Shown in pieces: positions 1-8,073 of a stretch of 64,000 nt of DNA. The stretch spans positions 1 to 64,000 of the forward strand of contig NZ_KI391971.1 of NCBI RefSeq assembly GCF_000162475.2. The letters run 5' to 3'. Both the position numbers and the translations under genes were made by a program. Source of the stretch: Granulicatella elegans ATCC 700633 (GTDB lineage Bacteria > Bacillota > Bacilli > Lactobacillales > Aerococcaceae). Positions within the stretch are counted from its first letter, which is position 1. Each line of letters begins with the position of its first letter. The notes beneath the pieces were generated by a model. It searched no databases and was not told the origin of the DNA. It saw only the letters and a program-made list of their open reading frames with translations.

Positions 1-283
1 TTTTTAATATGTTGCGGATTTGCAAGGACTAATTCTAAGTACGGAATCTGAGAAGATATTAGAAAAGAGGAATCCAATATTGTCCTGTGCTTTCGAAGAA
101 AACATGCGTAACTTGATGTTCAAGTATCCAATCAAGAGCTGCTTTTAATTCTTTAGTTGTGGTACCAAAGGTTGTTTGATATTTTTTAGGTTCATTTGAA
201 GTTAGAGGACCATCTAAAATACAACAAACAATGGATTTTTGATGTACATCAATTCCACAACATATTGGGTGCATTACTTGCAT
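1..283 (-). pseudogene. IS110-family transposase, N-terminal fragment, frameshifted
   Basis: Reading leftwards from an ATG at 283 with a GGAGG ribosome binding site at 290-296, the protein opens with a CCGIDVHQKS motif and continues to FFESTGQYWIPLF, the DEDD/RuvC-like N-terminus of IS110-type transposases. A stop at 59-61 interrupts it. Just beyond the stop, another frame resumes the family-like segment LVLANPQHIK, so the gene carries at least one frameshift and is probably dead. The rest lies outside the window, so the state of the C-terminal serine domain is unknown. An open frame extends upstream of 283 but lies in non-coding IS sequence and has no family similarity. Confidence 0.85.
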
Positions 284-514
284 AATAAAACCTCCTATTC
301 TACTTGTTAAAGAACAATGGAACAGGAGGTAAAATGTAATTTTATTTTCATGCTCTAAGCATAATCGAGTTTTCTCATGACCCCTGTTCATCCAGTTTTC
401 CCGACAGGAACGACAATTCCCCAATAATTCGAACGGATTAGTATTGTTCTCTAACGTAAGTATAATACCAAATTTTGTTTCTGTCATGAGTAAGACGGTG
501 AAACCGTCTTGGCG
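284..514 (-). other. Non-coding left end of the IS110 element, candidate bridge-RNA region
   Basis: This is the untranslated stretch upstream of the IS110 transposase start. In IS110-group elements the non-coding end upstream of the transposase can encode a bridge RNA that pairs with target and donor DNA. Visible structure includes a small TTCC/GGAA hairpin at 398-410 and a perfect AAGACGGT-GAA-ACCGTCTT hairpin at 492-510. The element end is inferred to lie near 510-515, because the sequence from about 515 (TTTTCCCAG, then a hairpin) matches the interior of the cloverleaf repeats described below. Identification as a bridge RNA is by position only. Confidence 0.4.
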
Positions 515-576
515 TTTTCCCAGCAATATAAGCCACAAATGGAGTGGCTTATATTGCTAATGCAGCATCAAAAAAT
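515..576 (+). repeat. Cloverleaf repeat, partial copy A0 (hairpin 3 and right arm)
   Basis: The segment TTTTCCCAG followed by a 15-bp hairpin (522-536 with 544-558, AGCAATATAAGCCAC and its complement) matches the junction and hairpin 3 of the full repeats (TTTTCCAG then GTAATAGAAGCCAC in the copy at 9.9 kb). Everything 5' of hairpin 2 is missing and is replaced by IS110 end sequence, so the IS appears to have inserted in hairpin 2. The following TGCAGCATC probably represents the remaining outer arm. Confidence 0.6.
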
Positions 577-642
577 CATTTTCTGTTTTCTACTTTTTTT
601 GATGAGGGATGTATATTAGGATGATTTACGTAATATAGCGAA

Positions 643-684
643 GGACGCCAGCAGCTTCGCAAAAGCGAATCTCATGGCTAAAAA
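643..684 (+). repeat. Cloverleaf repeat, partial copy A1 (hairpin 1 only)
   Basis: GGACGCCAGCAGCTTCGC, an AAAA loop, then GCGAATCTCATGGCTAAAAA is nearly identical to hairpin 1 of the complete copy at 9921-9960. Similarity stops after GGCTAAAAA, that is, at the start of hairpin 2, so this copy is also broken at that hairpin. The preceding TAATATAGCGAA corresponds to the end of the left outer arm. Confidence 0.8.
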
Positions 685-896
685 TACCTCAAAGAACATT
701 TAGGAGAAAGCAAAACCTACGAAAAGAAGTTGAACAAGCTGAAAGAGTTAGAAGTTGTATAGAGAAATTACTGAAAGAAAACAGAAAACTAACACAGGTA
801 AAAAAATAAGAGTTAGACCTATAAAACTTGATAAGAATATACTATAATATCATGGGAATATTGAGTGAAACAAATTAGAGTTGAAGAGGTGAGCTT
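685..896 (+). other. Intergenic stretch with possible coding remnant
   Basis: No complete gene is seen. Two overlapping reading frames right after the broken repeat are lysine/glutamate-rich and coiled-coil-like: one closes at 807-809, the other (containing KYLKEHLGESKTYEKKL) at a TAG near 760. Either could be the 3' remnant of a gene lost by rearrangement. Further on, TATACTATAAT around 838-848 is a plausible -10 region for the downstream ClbS-like gene. Confidence 0.3.
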
Positions 897-1415
897 TTGA
901 GAGCATACGAAAATAAAGAAGAACTCAAACTTGAAATAAATAAAGCATTTGGTAAATATATTTCAGAATTTGAGGATATTCCGGAAAGTTTAAAAGATAA
1001 GAGATTTGATGAAGTCGATAGAACTCCCGCTGAAAATCTTGCTTATCAGGTAGGTTGGACAAGCTTAGTTCTTAAATGGGAGAAAGATGAAAGAAATGGA
1101 CTGCAAGTAAAAACACCATCAAATGAATTCAAATGGAATCAACTTGGTGAATTATATCAGTGGTTTACGGATACTTATGCTCATTTATCTATACAAGAGT
1201 TAAAACTAAAATTAAAAGAAAATGTTAATTCTATTTGTGTAATGATTGATTCGTTGAGTGAGGAAGAATTATTTAAACCACATATGAGAAAATGGGCTGA
1301 TGAAGCAACTAAAACAGCAGTATGGGAAGTATATAAATTTATTCATGTGAATACAGTTGCACCTTTTGGAACTTTCAGAACAAAAATCAGAAAATGGAAG
1401 AAGATAGCACTTTAA
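897..1415 (+). CDS. ClbS/DfsB family four-helix protein
   Basis: The 172-residue protein is recognisable as a ClbS/DfsB-family member (formerly DUF1706) by segments such as RTPAENLAYQVGWTSLVLKW, GELYQWF and the C-terminal KFIHVNTVAPFGTFRTKIRK. ClbS itself protects cells from colibactin by hydrolysing its warhead; for most family members, including this one, the substrate is unknown. The start is a TTG at 897, preceded by a GAGGTG ribosome binding site; no in-frame ATG gives a full-length protein. It is a single-gene unit between a repeat-rich accessory stretch and the housekeeping cys operon, which fits a mobile, accessory gene. Confidence 0.8.
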   Translation: MRAYENKEELKLEINKAFGKYISEFEDIPESLKDKRFDEVDRTPAENLAYQVGWTSLVLKWEKDERNGLQVKTPSNEFKWNQLGELYQWFTDTYAHLSIQELKLKLKENVNSICVMIDSLSEEELFKPHMRKWADEATKTAVWEVYKFIHVNTVAPFGTFRTKIRKWKKIAL

Positions 1416-1451
1416 ATTTCAGTTTGTATAATTGAATATAATAGTTTTAGC

Positions 1452-1484
1452 AACAGTAAATCAAAAAAGGTTTACTGTTTTTTT
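1452..1484 (+). terminator. Rho-independent terminator after the ClbS-like gene
   Basis: AACAGTAAA and TTTACTGTT pair across a 10-nt loop and are followed by a T-run. Confidence 0.85.
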
Positions 1485-1523
1485 GTTTCTTAATTTGAGA
1501 AAGCGAAAAAACAGTAGAAAATA

Positions 1524-1532
1524 TGCTATAAT
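1524..1532 (+). promoter_or_regulatory. Extended -10 promoter for the cysE operon
   Basis: TGCTATAAT is an extended -10 element 34 bases before the cysE ATG. No good -35 hexamer is present at the standard distance, which is usual for extended -10 promoters. No T-box leader is visible despite the cysteine-related genes; the leader is too short for one. Confidence 0.6.
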
Positions 1533-1565
1533 AAAAAAATAGTACTAGTAAAGGAGAGTGAGGAG

Positions 1566-2138
1566 ATGGGACGTTTTCAAGAGGATATGGAAACCTATAA
1601 AAAGAACGATCCAGCGGCACGAAGTAGTTTAGAAATTATTTTAACGTATCCAGGCTATCATGCGACTGTGTTGCATCGACTAGCACACTGGTTACATACT
1701 ACTTGCCGATGTAGACTTCTTGCTCGTATGCTGAGTACATTTAGTCGATTTTTTACTGGAATTGAAATTCATCCGGCAGCTCAAATTGGTCGTCGCTTTT
1801 TTATTGACCATGGAATGGGAATCGTTATTGGTGAAACTGCGATTATCGGAGATGATGTAAAAATGTTTCACGGTGTTACATTAGGTGGAACAGGAAAGCA
1901 AACGGGAAAACGTCACCCAACCATTGAAGATGGAGTATTATTGTCTGCTCATGTTCAAGTAATTGGACCAGTTACGATTGGAGAAGGTGCCAAAATTGGT
2001 GCAGCAGCAGTAGTATTATCAGATATTCCAGCTCATACAACAGCAGTAGGATTACCTGCTAAAGTTGTTCGAATTCATTCAAAAGAAGAACGAGAAATCA
2101 CAGAATTATATGGAGGAAATTATGATTCAAGTATATAA
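1566..2138 (+). CDS. cysE: Serine O-acetyltransferase
   Basis: The 190-residue protein transfers acetyl from acetyl-CoA to L-serine, giving O-acetylserine, the cysteine precursor. It has the short Gram-positive CysE form: an N-terminal helical part, then a left-handed beta-helix of hexapeptide repeats. The catalytic region reads [15 protein letters not shown] and [11 protein letters not shown]. The ATG at 1566 is preceded by AAAGGAGAG. It is the first gene of a five-gene operon and overlaps the next gene, cysS, by 17 bases, the classic Firmicutes cysE-cysS arrangement. No O-acetylserine sulfhydrylase gene is present in the window. Confidence 0.95.
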   Translation: MGRFQEDMETYKKNDPAARSSLEIILTYPGYHATVLHRLAHWLHTTCRCRLLARMLSTFSRFFTGIEIHPAAQIGRRFFIDHGMGIVIGETAIIGDDVKMFHGVTLGGTGKQTGKRHPTIEDGVLLSAHVQVIGPVTIGEGAKIGAAAVVLSDIPAHTTAVGLPAKVVRIHSKEEREITELYGGNYDSSI

Positions 2139-3534
2139 CACTTTAACACGTCAAAAAGAAGAATTTAAACCACTAGAACCTGGCATTGTAAAAATGTATG
2201 TTTGTGGACCAACTGTTTACAATTATATTCATATTGGAAATGCGAGAAGTACGGTTGCATTTGATACAATCCGTCGTTATTTTGAATACCGTGGGTATGA
2301 TGTGAACTATGTTTCGAATTTTACAGATGTGGATGATAAGATTATTAAAGCAGCGAATGAAACAGGAATGACACCTGAAGAAGTTTCTAAAAAATATATT
2401 GAAGCTTTTTATGAAGATACAGCAGCTCTAAACGTTAAAAAAGCAACTTTAAATCCAACCGTTATGAATACAATGGATGATATTATTGCCTTTGTAGAAG
2501 CATTAGTCGAAAAAGAAGCCGCTTATGAATCTGGTGGAGATGTATATTTCATCACTGAAAAATTCAAAGATTATGGAAAATTAAGTGATCAAAGTATTCA
2601 AGATTTACAAGTAGGAGCTAGTCAAAGAACGGAAAGTGCAGATGATGCTAAAAAGAGAAATCCATTAGATTTTGCTCTATGGAAAAGTGCAAAACCAGGG
2701 GAAATTAGTTGGGATTCTCCATGGGGCAAAGGTCGTCCAGGTTGGCATATTGAATGTTCCGTAATGGCAACAAAACATTTAGGAGATACCATTGATATTC
2801 ACGGTGGTGGACAAGACTTAGCATTCCCACACCATGAAAATGAAATTGCGCAAAGTGAATCAAAAACAGGCCATCCGTTTGCTCGTTATTGGATGCATAA
2901 TGCCTTTGTAACAATGGGGGAAGATGGAGAAAAAATGAGTAAATCTCTTGGTAATTTCGTATTAGTTCACGATATTATTAAAGAAATTGACCCTCAAATT
3001 TTACGTTTCTTCCTAGCAAGTGCCCACTATCGTAGACCATTGAAATTCAGTGAGTCTTCACTGCAAGAAGCAACAGCCAATGTGTCAAAAATTCAAACAA
3101 CTTTTAGCAATACACGTTATCGTTTAGAACAGGCAGTTGAATCATTAGAAGATGATCAAGATGTATGGGCTAGTTTTGAAGCATTAGAAGGAAAATTCCA
3201 AGAAGAAATGGATGATGATTTTAATGCAGCTAACGGAATGACAGTGTTATATCAATTCGTGAAAGAATGGAATGTTTATTTAGAACGTGAAATAGTATCC
3301 CGTGTAATTTTAGAAAAATTATTAGAAAAAGCTGAACAGTTATTTGCGATTTTTGGAATGAAAGAAGTTCAAGAAGAATTAGTAGATGATGACATTCAAG
3401 CATTAATTGATGAACGTTTAGAAGCAAGAAAAGCGAAAAACTTTGCACGAAGCGATGAAATTAGAGAATTATTGAAAGCTCAAGGAATTGTGTTAGAAGA
3501 TACTGCTCAAGGAACAAGATGGAGAAGAGTATAA
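2122..3534 (+). CDS. cysS: Cysteinyl-tRNA synthetase
   Basis: This 470-residue class I aminoacyl-tRNA synthetase charges tRNA-Cys. The HIGN nucleotide-binding motif is at residues 37-40, zinc-ligand Cys28 lies in YVCGPT, the zinc-site segment WHIECS follows mid-protein, and KMSKS is at 271-275. The frame is open further upstream, but the ATG at 2122, with GGAGG at 2112-2116 and the conserved MIQVYNT start, is the real initiation site. It overlaps cysE by 17 bases and shares the TAATG stop-start junction with the next gene, implying translational coupling. Confidence 0.97.
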   Translation: MIQVYNTLTRQKEEFKPLEPGIVKMYVCGPTVYNYIHIGNARSTVAFDTIRRYFEYRGYDVNYVSNFTDVDDKIIKAANETGMTPEEVSKKYIEAFYEDTAALNVKKATLNPTVMNTMDDIIAFVEALVEKEAAYESGGDVYFITEKFKDYGKLSDQSIQDLQVGASQRTESADDAKKRNPLDFALWKSAKPGEISWDSPWGKGRPGWHIECSVMATKHLGDTIDIHGGGQDLAFPHHENEIAQSESKTGHPFARYWMHNAFVTMGEDGEKMSKSLGNFVLVHDIIKEIDPQILRFFLASAHYRRPLKFSESSLQEATANVSKIQTTFSNTRYRLEQAVESLEDDQDVWASFEALEGKFQEEMDDDFNAANGMTVLYQFVKEWNVYLEREIVSRVILEKLLEKAEQLFAIFGMKEVQEELVDDDIQALIDERLEARKAKNFARSDEIRELLKAQGIVLEDTAQGTRWRRV

Positions 3535-3941
3535 TGGAAATCATTAAAGATTGGCATTTATTAAATGGCTTAACACTAGCTTATATGGGGGACGGTATTT
3601 ATGAATTATATATTCGTCAACATGTATTGAGAACAGGAAAGACGAAACCAAATATCTTGCATCGTGAAGCTACTCGTTATGTTTCTGCCAAGGCTCAAGC
3701 AAGTTTAATTCAACAAATGTTGGATAACGAGTCATTTTTAACAGAAGAAGAATTAGAATACTTTAAACGTGGAAGAAATGCTAAGAGTCATACAAAGGCG
3801 AAGAATGCAGATGTTATTACTTATCGTATGTCTACAGGATTTGAAGCGATGATTGGCTATTTATATTTAAGTGGACAAAAAGAGCGATTAGAGGAAGTCA
3901 TCGAATGGTGTATTCAACAAGTGGAGGAAAAACATGGCTAG
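3534..3941 (+). CDS. mrnC: Mini-ribonuclease III
   Basis: MrnC is a dimeric RNase III-like catalytic domain without a double-stranded RNA-binding domain; in Bacillus it matures 23S rRNA ends. The 135-residue protein starts [20 protein letters not shown], where the YMGDG(I)YE stretch holds the acidic catalytic signature. The ATG overlaps the cysS stop codon by one base. An alternative ATG 15 bases upstream, inside cysS, is less likely. The order cysS-mrnC-rlmB-yacP is a conserved Firmicutes cluster. Confidence 0.93.
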   Translation: MEIIKDWHLLNGLTLAYMGDGIYELYIRQHVLRTGKTKPNILHREATRYVSAKAQASLIQQMLDNESFLTEEELEYFKRGRNAKSHTKAKNADVITYRMSTGFEAMIGYLYLSGQKERLEEVIEWCIQQVEEKHG

Positions 3942-4782
3942 ACAAGAAAGAAACTCGAATAGAAGAAAAGGAAGTCAACCAAAGGGCTTCAAAAAAGAGG
4001 CTAAAGCACCTCGCCCAAAATATACACCGGAAAGTTCTTCGAATGAGCAAGAGTCCACAGATTTTGTATATGGACGTCACGCAGTAAGAGAAGCGTTACA
4101 ACAACCAGAACGTGTGAATAAATTATGGGTTCAAGAAGCTTTATCTGGAAAGGAAATTACACCGATTATTGATTTAGCAAAAGAACACCGGATTCAAATT
4201 CAAAATGTACCGAAAGCTAAATTACAAGATCTCGTTGGGGAAGTTGTCCATCAAGGAGTGGTTGCTTCAATTGCAGCTTATGAATATGCAACTTTAGAAG
4301 ATGTCTTTGAAAAGGCTCAGGAAAAAAATGAAGATCCATTTATATTAATTTTAGATGGAATTGAAGATCCGTATAATTTAGGAAGTATTTTACGTACGGC
4401 AGATGCTACAGGAGTTCACGGCATTATTATTCCGAAGAGAAGAAGTGTTTCTTTAACATCTACTGTAGCGAAAGCTTCTACTGGAGCTATCGAGCATGTT
4501 CCCGTTGTTCGTGTGACGAATTTAACTCAAACGATTGAACAATTAAAAGAACGTGGCGTTTGGGTGTTTGGAACAGATATGAAAGGGACGGATTATCGTC
4601 AATGGAATACAAAAGGTCCAATTGCGATTGTCATGGGGAATGAAGGAAAAGGTGTATCTCGTATTGTTAAAGATGCCGTAGATGAGATGATTACGATTCC
4701 GATGACCGGACATGTTCAAAGTTTAAATGCGAGTGTCGCAAGTGCTTTAATGATGTATGAAGTTTTTCGCTCTCGTCATTAA
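3934..4782 (+). CDS. rlmB: 23S rRNA (guanosine(2251)-2'-O)-methyltransferase, TrmH/SpoU family
   Basis: This SpoU-type knotted methyltransferase of 282 residues has an N-terminal ~45-residue basic, disordered extension, an L30e-like substrate-binding domain (VYGRHAVREAL onwards) and a C-terminal trefoil-knot catalytic domain. Motif 1 is the DGIEDPYNLGSILRTAD region, motif 2 IVMGNEGKGVSRIV and motif 3 IPMTGHVQSLNASVASALMM. It starts inside the last codons of mrnC with GGAGGA upstream. Family members methylate the ribose of G2251 in 23S rRNA. Confidence 0.93.
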   Translation: MARQERNSNRRKGSQPKGFKKEAKAPRPKYTPESSSNEQESTDFVYGRHAVREALQQPERVNKLWVQEALSGKEITPIIDLAKEHRIQIQNVPKAKLQDLVGEVVHQGVVASIAAYEYATLEDVFEKAQEKNEDPFILILDGIEDPYNLGSILRTADATGVHGIIIPKRRSVSLTSTVAKASTGAIEHVPVVRVTNLTQTIEQLKERGVWVFGTDMKGTDYRQWNTKGPIAIVMGNEGKGVSRIVKDAVDEMITIPMTGHVQSLNASVASALMMYEVFRSRH

Positions 4783-4792
4783 TAGGTGATTT

Positions 4793-5317
4793 ATGAAGAA
4801 ACAATTATATATTATTGATGGATATAATATGATTGGAGCATGGCCTGAATTAGTGAGTTTAAAAAAACAAGGTGATTTAGAAAGTGCTCGTGATTTACTT
4901 ATCCATCATTGCGCCAATTTTAGAAAATTTGAACACGTTGAAGTGTGGATTGTTTTTGATGCACAATTTGTTCCTGGCATTACTCAGTCATTTGAATCTT
5001 CTCAAGTAAAAGTTATTTTTACAGCAGAAGATGAAACGGCAGATGAATATATTGAGAGAACAGTTAGCGAAATGAATACGCAAGTCATTCAAGTGTCTGT
5101 AGCAACGAGTGATTTAGCAGAACAATGGGTCATTTTTCAAAAGGGTGCTTTAAGAAAATCTGCAAGAGAATTTTTTAAAGAAATTCAAAGAAGTAAGAAA
5201 AAGCAAGATCAATTATCTAGACAATATCAAGAAATCTCCAGACGTCGTTCACCATGGAGCGATGAACAAATGGATAAATTGAATATTTTACGATTCAAAT
5301 TACAAGAAAAAGATTGA
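4793..5317 (+). CDS. rae1: NYN-domain ribosome-associated endonuclease, YacP/Rae1 family
   Basis: The 174-residue NYN (PIN-like) nuclease begins with the signature YIIDGYNMIGAW, continues with VWIVFDAQF and a TADEYIERTV acidic segment, and ends in a basic helical tail. Bacillus YacP (Rae1) enters the ribosomal A-site and cleaves mRNA in a translation-dependent manner. It lies 10 bases after rlmB and closes the operon, before a strong terminator. The name rests on family and context. Confidence 0.88.
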   Translation: MKKQLYIIDGYNMIGAWPELVSLKKQGDLESARDLLIHHCANFRKFEHVEVWIVFDAQFVPGITQSFESSQVKVIFTAEDETADEYIERTVSEMNTQVIQVSVATSDLAEQWVIFQKGALRKSAREFFKEIQRSKKKQDQLSRQYQEISRRRSPWSDEQMDKLNILRFKLQEKD

Positions 5318-5332
5318 AAGTTTATAGATGAG

Positions 5333-5363
5333 AAAGAGCTAAGTGGGTGAACTTGGCTCTTTT
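5333..5363 (+). terminator. Terminator of the cysE-rae1 operon
   Basis: AAAGAGCTAAGT pairs with ACTTGGCTCTTT (12 bp, one G-U) across a 6-nt loop and is followed by T residues. Confidence 0.85.
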
Positions 5364-5384
5364 GTATTTCATAAAAAGTAATCG

Positions 5385-5463
5385 TTTACAAAATGTGTTT
5401 GTTGCAGTACAATTGAATCGAAATATAGAAGTTATATAACAGGAGGGGTAGATGAAAACATAA
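5385..5463 (+). promoter_or_regulatory. Promoter, ribosome binding site and three-codon ORF ahead of a small membrane protein gene
   Basis: TTTACA (5385-5390), a 17-base spacer and TACAAT (5408-5413) form a good sigma-A promoter. At 5441-5449 there is a strong AGGAGGGGT ribosome binding site followed at 5452 by ATG AAA ACA TAA, a complete three-codon reading frame. The next gene starts 125 bases later with its own ribosome binding site. The mini-ORF could be a decayed gene start or a minimal leader. Confidence 0.5.
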
Positions 5464-5587
5464 GTGTTGATTGTTGACCTAGGAAGAATGCTTTAATAGT
5501 GAATTTTTCATACATAAATAACAACGATATATACGATATAAAATAGTAAGATGCAATGATTGAACATGAAGATTGGGGGAGAACAAC

Positions 5588-5794
5588 ATGAAAAAGATAA
5601 TCACTTTATTACTAGGAATGTTGGTATTAACTTTAGGAAGTTCGACTGTGTTGGCAATGGAAAGTGAAAATTCAGATCCAAGGCCTAGTGGAGTTATTTT
5701 TGTCGAGCATTTTAGAGCGATGATGATTGTGGGAACAGTGTTCGTTATTATTGTTGGGATCATTTGCTGGAAAATTTTTAAAAAACGTCATTAA
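5588..5794 (+). CDS. Small membrane protein of unknown function
   Basis: The 68-residue protein has an N-terminal hydrophobic stretch (MKKIITLLLGMLVLTLGS, then STVLA) that could be a signal peptide cleaved after residue ~23, a short polar segment (ESENSDPRPSG) and a second hydrophobic helix (MMIVGTVFVIIVGIICW) ending in a basic KIFKKRH tail. The ATG at 5588 follows GGGGGAG. An in-frame TTG 15 bases upstream is less likely. It is a monocistronic unit bracketed by a promoter and a terminator. I do not recognise a family. Confidence 0.7.
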   Translation: MKKIITLLLGMLVLTLGSSTVLAMESENSDPRPSGVIFVEHFRAMMIVGTVFVIIVGIICWKIFKKRH

Positions 5795-5828
5795 ATTACT
5801 ACTAAAGCTCAAATAAAACGAAAATTCT

Positions 5829-5853
5829 GAGGCGACTTCGGTCGTCTCTTTTT
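5829..5853 (+). terminator. Rho-independent terminator
   Basis: GAGGCGAC-TTCG-GTCGTCTC with a stable TTCG tetraloop and five T residues follows the small membrane protein gene. Confidence 0.9.
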
Positions 5854-5911
5854 CATCTTCACAAAATCTTCATACTTTCTAGTTAACGGATTCATAAAAT
5901 TAAGGTATACT
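5852..5911 (+). promoter_or_regulatory. Two-component operon promoter with direct repeats
   Basis: TTCACA (5858-5863) and TTCATA (5869-5874) are direct repeats 11 bases apart, one helical turn, with another TTCATC immediately before. A TATACT -10 lies at 5906-5911. Such 11-bp-spaced TTCACA-like repeats are typical binding sites of PhoB/OmpR-type regulators, so autoregulation by the downstream response regulator is a reasonable inference. Confidence 0.55.
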
Positions 5912-5944
5912 AAGTGTGAAATCATCCAAAAAGGGGGAAGTAAG

Positions 5945-6655
5945 ATGCATATTTTAATGATTGAAGATACAGAAGCAGTATGTGAAATGATGGAAATGTT
6001 TTTTGAAAAAGAGGGGTGGACAGCAGAGTTTTATCATGATGGAAAAGAAGGCTATGATGCCTTTGTGAATCATCAAGATAAATGGGATCTAGTGATTTTA
6101 GATTTAAATTTACCTTCAATGGATGGCATGCAAATTTGTCGTCAAATTCGTCAAATGAATGAGCAAGTACCAATTGTCATGTTAACAGCAAGAGATTCAG
6201 AAAGTGACCAAGTCATTGGGTTAGAAATTGGTGCCGACGATTATGTGGCAAAACCATTTAGTCCATTAACAATGATGGCTCGTATTAAAGCATTACATCG
6301 TCGTATTGGACGAGGAATTTCTAGTGAAACTCCAACAAATTCGGGACAATTTGATATAGAAACCAAACATGTTTCGATTAATACAAGAACTCATGAAGCC
6401 TTTATTGATGGGGTGAAAATTGATGGCTTGACTCCAAAAGAATTTGATTTATTAGTCTTAATGGCACAACATCCTCGTCAAGTATTCTCAAGAGAACACT
6501 TATTAACGAAGATTTGGGAAGATCCATTTTACGGGGATGAGCGTACGATTGATGCACATATTAAAAAATTACGTCAAAAAATCGAAGCAGTAGGACCTCA
6601 TGTTATTCAAACGGTATGGGGTGTAGGATATAAATTTGATGATAGTGGGATTTAG
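5945..6655 (+). CDS. OmpR/PhoB-family response regulator
   Basis: The 236-residue protein has an N-terminal receiver domain with acidic pocket E7/D8, phospho-acceptor Asp53 in LVILDLNLP, the MLTARD switch and the conserved Lys of VAKPFS. The C-terminal winged-helix DNA-binding domain contains LTPKEFDLLVLMAQHP and ERTIDAHIKKLRQKI, ending VWGVGYKF. The ATG follows GGGGGAAG. It lies three bases upstream of its kinase gene. The stimulus is not evident; the adjacent VanZ-like gene hints at cell-envelope stress, but that is inference. Confidence 0.93.
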   Translation: MHILMIEDTEAVCEMMEMFFEKEGWTAEFYHDGKEGYDAFVNHQDKWDLVILDLNLPSMDGMQICRQIRQMNEQVPIVMLTARDSESDQVIGLEIGADDYVAKPFSPLTMMARIKALHRRIGRGISSETPTNSGQFDIETKHVSINTRTHEAFIDGVKIDGLTPKEFDLLVLMAQHPRQVFSREHLLTKIWEDPFYGDERTIDAHIKKLRQKIEAVGPHVIQTVWGVGYKFDDSGI

Positions 6656-6658
6656 AAG

Positions 6659-8065
6659 ATGAAATATTTTTACCAACAATTAGTAGGATTTTTATCGGTT
6701 GTATTAGTATCCGTTGTTGTTTGTGGATTATTGTTTTATAATGTCATGACGAATAAAATTTTCATGCAACGGTCGCAACAACTATTTGGATATGCCAAAG
6801 CGATTTTAGTAAATGATTTAACAGCTGAACAAATTAATAGCAGCTTATCCTTGTTGAAAGATGAACATTTAGGAGTTGCGATTTTTGATAAAGAAAATAA
6901 AATGACTTATCCAGCAACAGTATTAAATGTTAAAAGTTCATTATCTGATGATGAATTACAACATCTTCAAGATGGTTCTGCAATTAATATGAAGCAAACA
7001 AAGCATAACTTTGTAGGTGAAGCAGCTGATTTAGTGACGATTTATTATCCGATTTTTAATAATCAAACTTATAATGGTTTTCTAGCGATTTCTAGTCCAT
7101 TAAGTCGTATTGAAACGGAAATGGCAGAATTACGAAATTCTATTTTAGTAGGATTTTCATCAGCAGCAGTGGCAGGAGTTATTCTGAGTGTCTTATTTGC
7201 CAATTATCAAACAAGAAGGATTAATCGCTTAAGAAAAGCGACACACGAAATTGCTGAAGGAAATTATGATATTTCGCTACCGACTCAAAAACGAGATGAA
7301 TTTGATGATTTAGTCATGGACTTTAATAAGATGGCAGAGTCATTACAGAAATCTGAACAAGAAATTGAACGACAAGAGAATTTAAGACGTCAATTAATGA
7401 TGGATGTAGCTCATGAGATGAGAACACCACTAACAACGATGAATGGATTATTGGAAGGGTTAATTCACCATATGATTCCTGAATCTCGCCGCGAGCGAAG
7501 TTTAGAATTAATTACGAATGAAACACAACGTCTCATCCGATTAGTGAATGAAAATCTAGATTATGAGAAAATTCGTTCCGATCAAATTGTATTAGTGAAG
7601 CAAAATTTCTCAGGAGCAGAAGCTTTACAAAATGTTGTCGATCAATTGCAAGAATTGGCTAAAAATAAGGGGAATGACTTACGTTGTGAATGTCCAGAAG
7701 ATTTTAAAGTTTATGCGGATTATGATCGCTTTATTCAAATTTTAGTGAATATGACGAAAAATGCGAACCAATTTACGGATAAAGGTCATATTCTTATTAA
7801 AGGTTGGAATGAAGAGTCGAATGCCATTGTGCAAATTATTGATGATGGAATTGGAATTAGTAAAAAAGAAGTGGAAGCAATCTGGGAAAGATTTTATAAA
7901 GCAGATGTTTCAAGAAAGAGTACAAAATATGGGGAATCTGGAATTGGGTTAGCGATTGTTCATTCATTAATGAACAGTCATCATGGAACAATTCAGACAG
8001 AAAGTGAAATTGGCGAGGGAACGACATTTACACTTACATTCCCTGGAAAAGAAGAAAAAGAATAA
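6659..8065 (+). CDS. Membrane sensor histidine kinase
   Basis: The 468-residue kinase has an N-terminal membrane helix (residues ~8-30), an extracytoplasmic domain of ~125 residues, a second helix (~160-182), a HAMP linker, a HisKA domain with phospho-acceptor His252 in MDVAHEMRTPLTT, and a HATPase domain with N box (MTKNANQFTDKG), G1 box (DDGIGI) and G2 box (GESGIGLAIV). It is the partner of the preceding response regulator. An N-terminal DVAHEMRTPL sequence is typical of the PhoR/ResE-like class. Confidence 0.93.
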   Translation: MKYFYQQLVGFLSVVLVSVVVCGLLFYNVMTNKIFMQRSQQLFGYAKAILVNDLTAEQINSSLSLLKDEHLGVAIFDKENKMTYPATVLNVKSSLSDDELQHLQDGSAINMKQTKHNFVGEAADLVTIYYPIFNNQTYNGFLAISSPLSRIETEMAELRNSILVGFSSAAVAGVILSVLFANYQTRRINRLRKATHEIAEGNYDISLPTQKRDEFDDLVMDFNKMAESLQKSEQEIERQENLRRQLMMDVAHEMRTPLTTMNGLLEGLIHHMIPESRRERSLELITNETQRLIRLVNENLDYEKIRSDQIVLVKQNFSGAEALQNVVDQLQELAKNKGNDLRCECPEDFKVYADYDRFIQILVNMTKNANQFTDKGHILIKGWNEESNAIVQIIDDGIGISKKEVEAIWERFYKADVSRKSTKYGESGIGLAIVHSLMNSHHGTIQTESEIGEGTTFTLTFPGKEEKE

Positions 8066-8073
8066 GGAAAGGG

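Noticed and set aside
283-538. N-terminal extension of the IS110 transposase reading frame
   Set aside because: The open frame continues upstream of 283, but the family start motif and the GGAGG site place initiation at 283; the extension covers non-coding IS sequence.
1488-1565. T-box riboswitch before cysE
   Set aside because: Only about 30 bases separate the -10 element and the start codon, far too short for a T-box, and no TGGNACCGCG-like box is present.
3905-4087. Overlapping 60-codon ORFs on both strands at the mrnC-rlmB junction
   Set aside because: They are shadows of the real genes, out of frame and without start signals.
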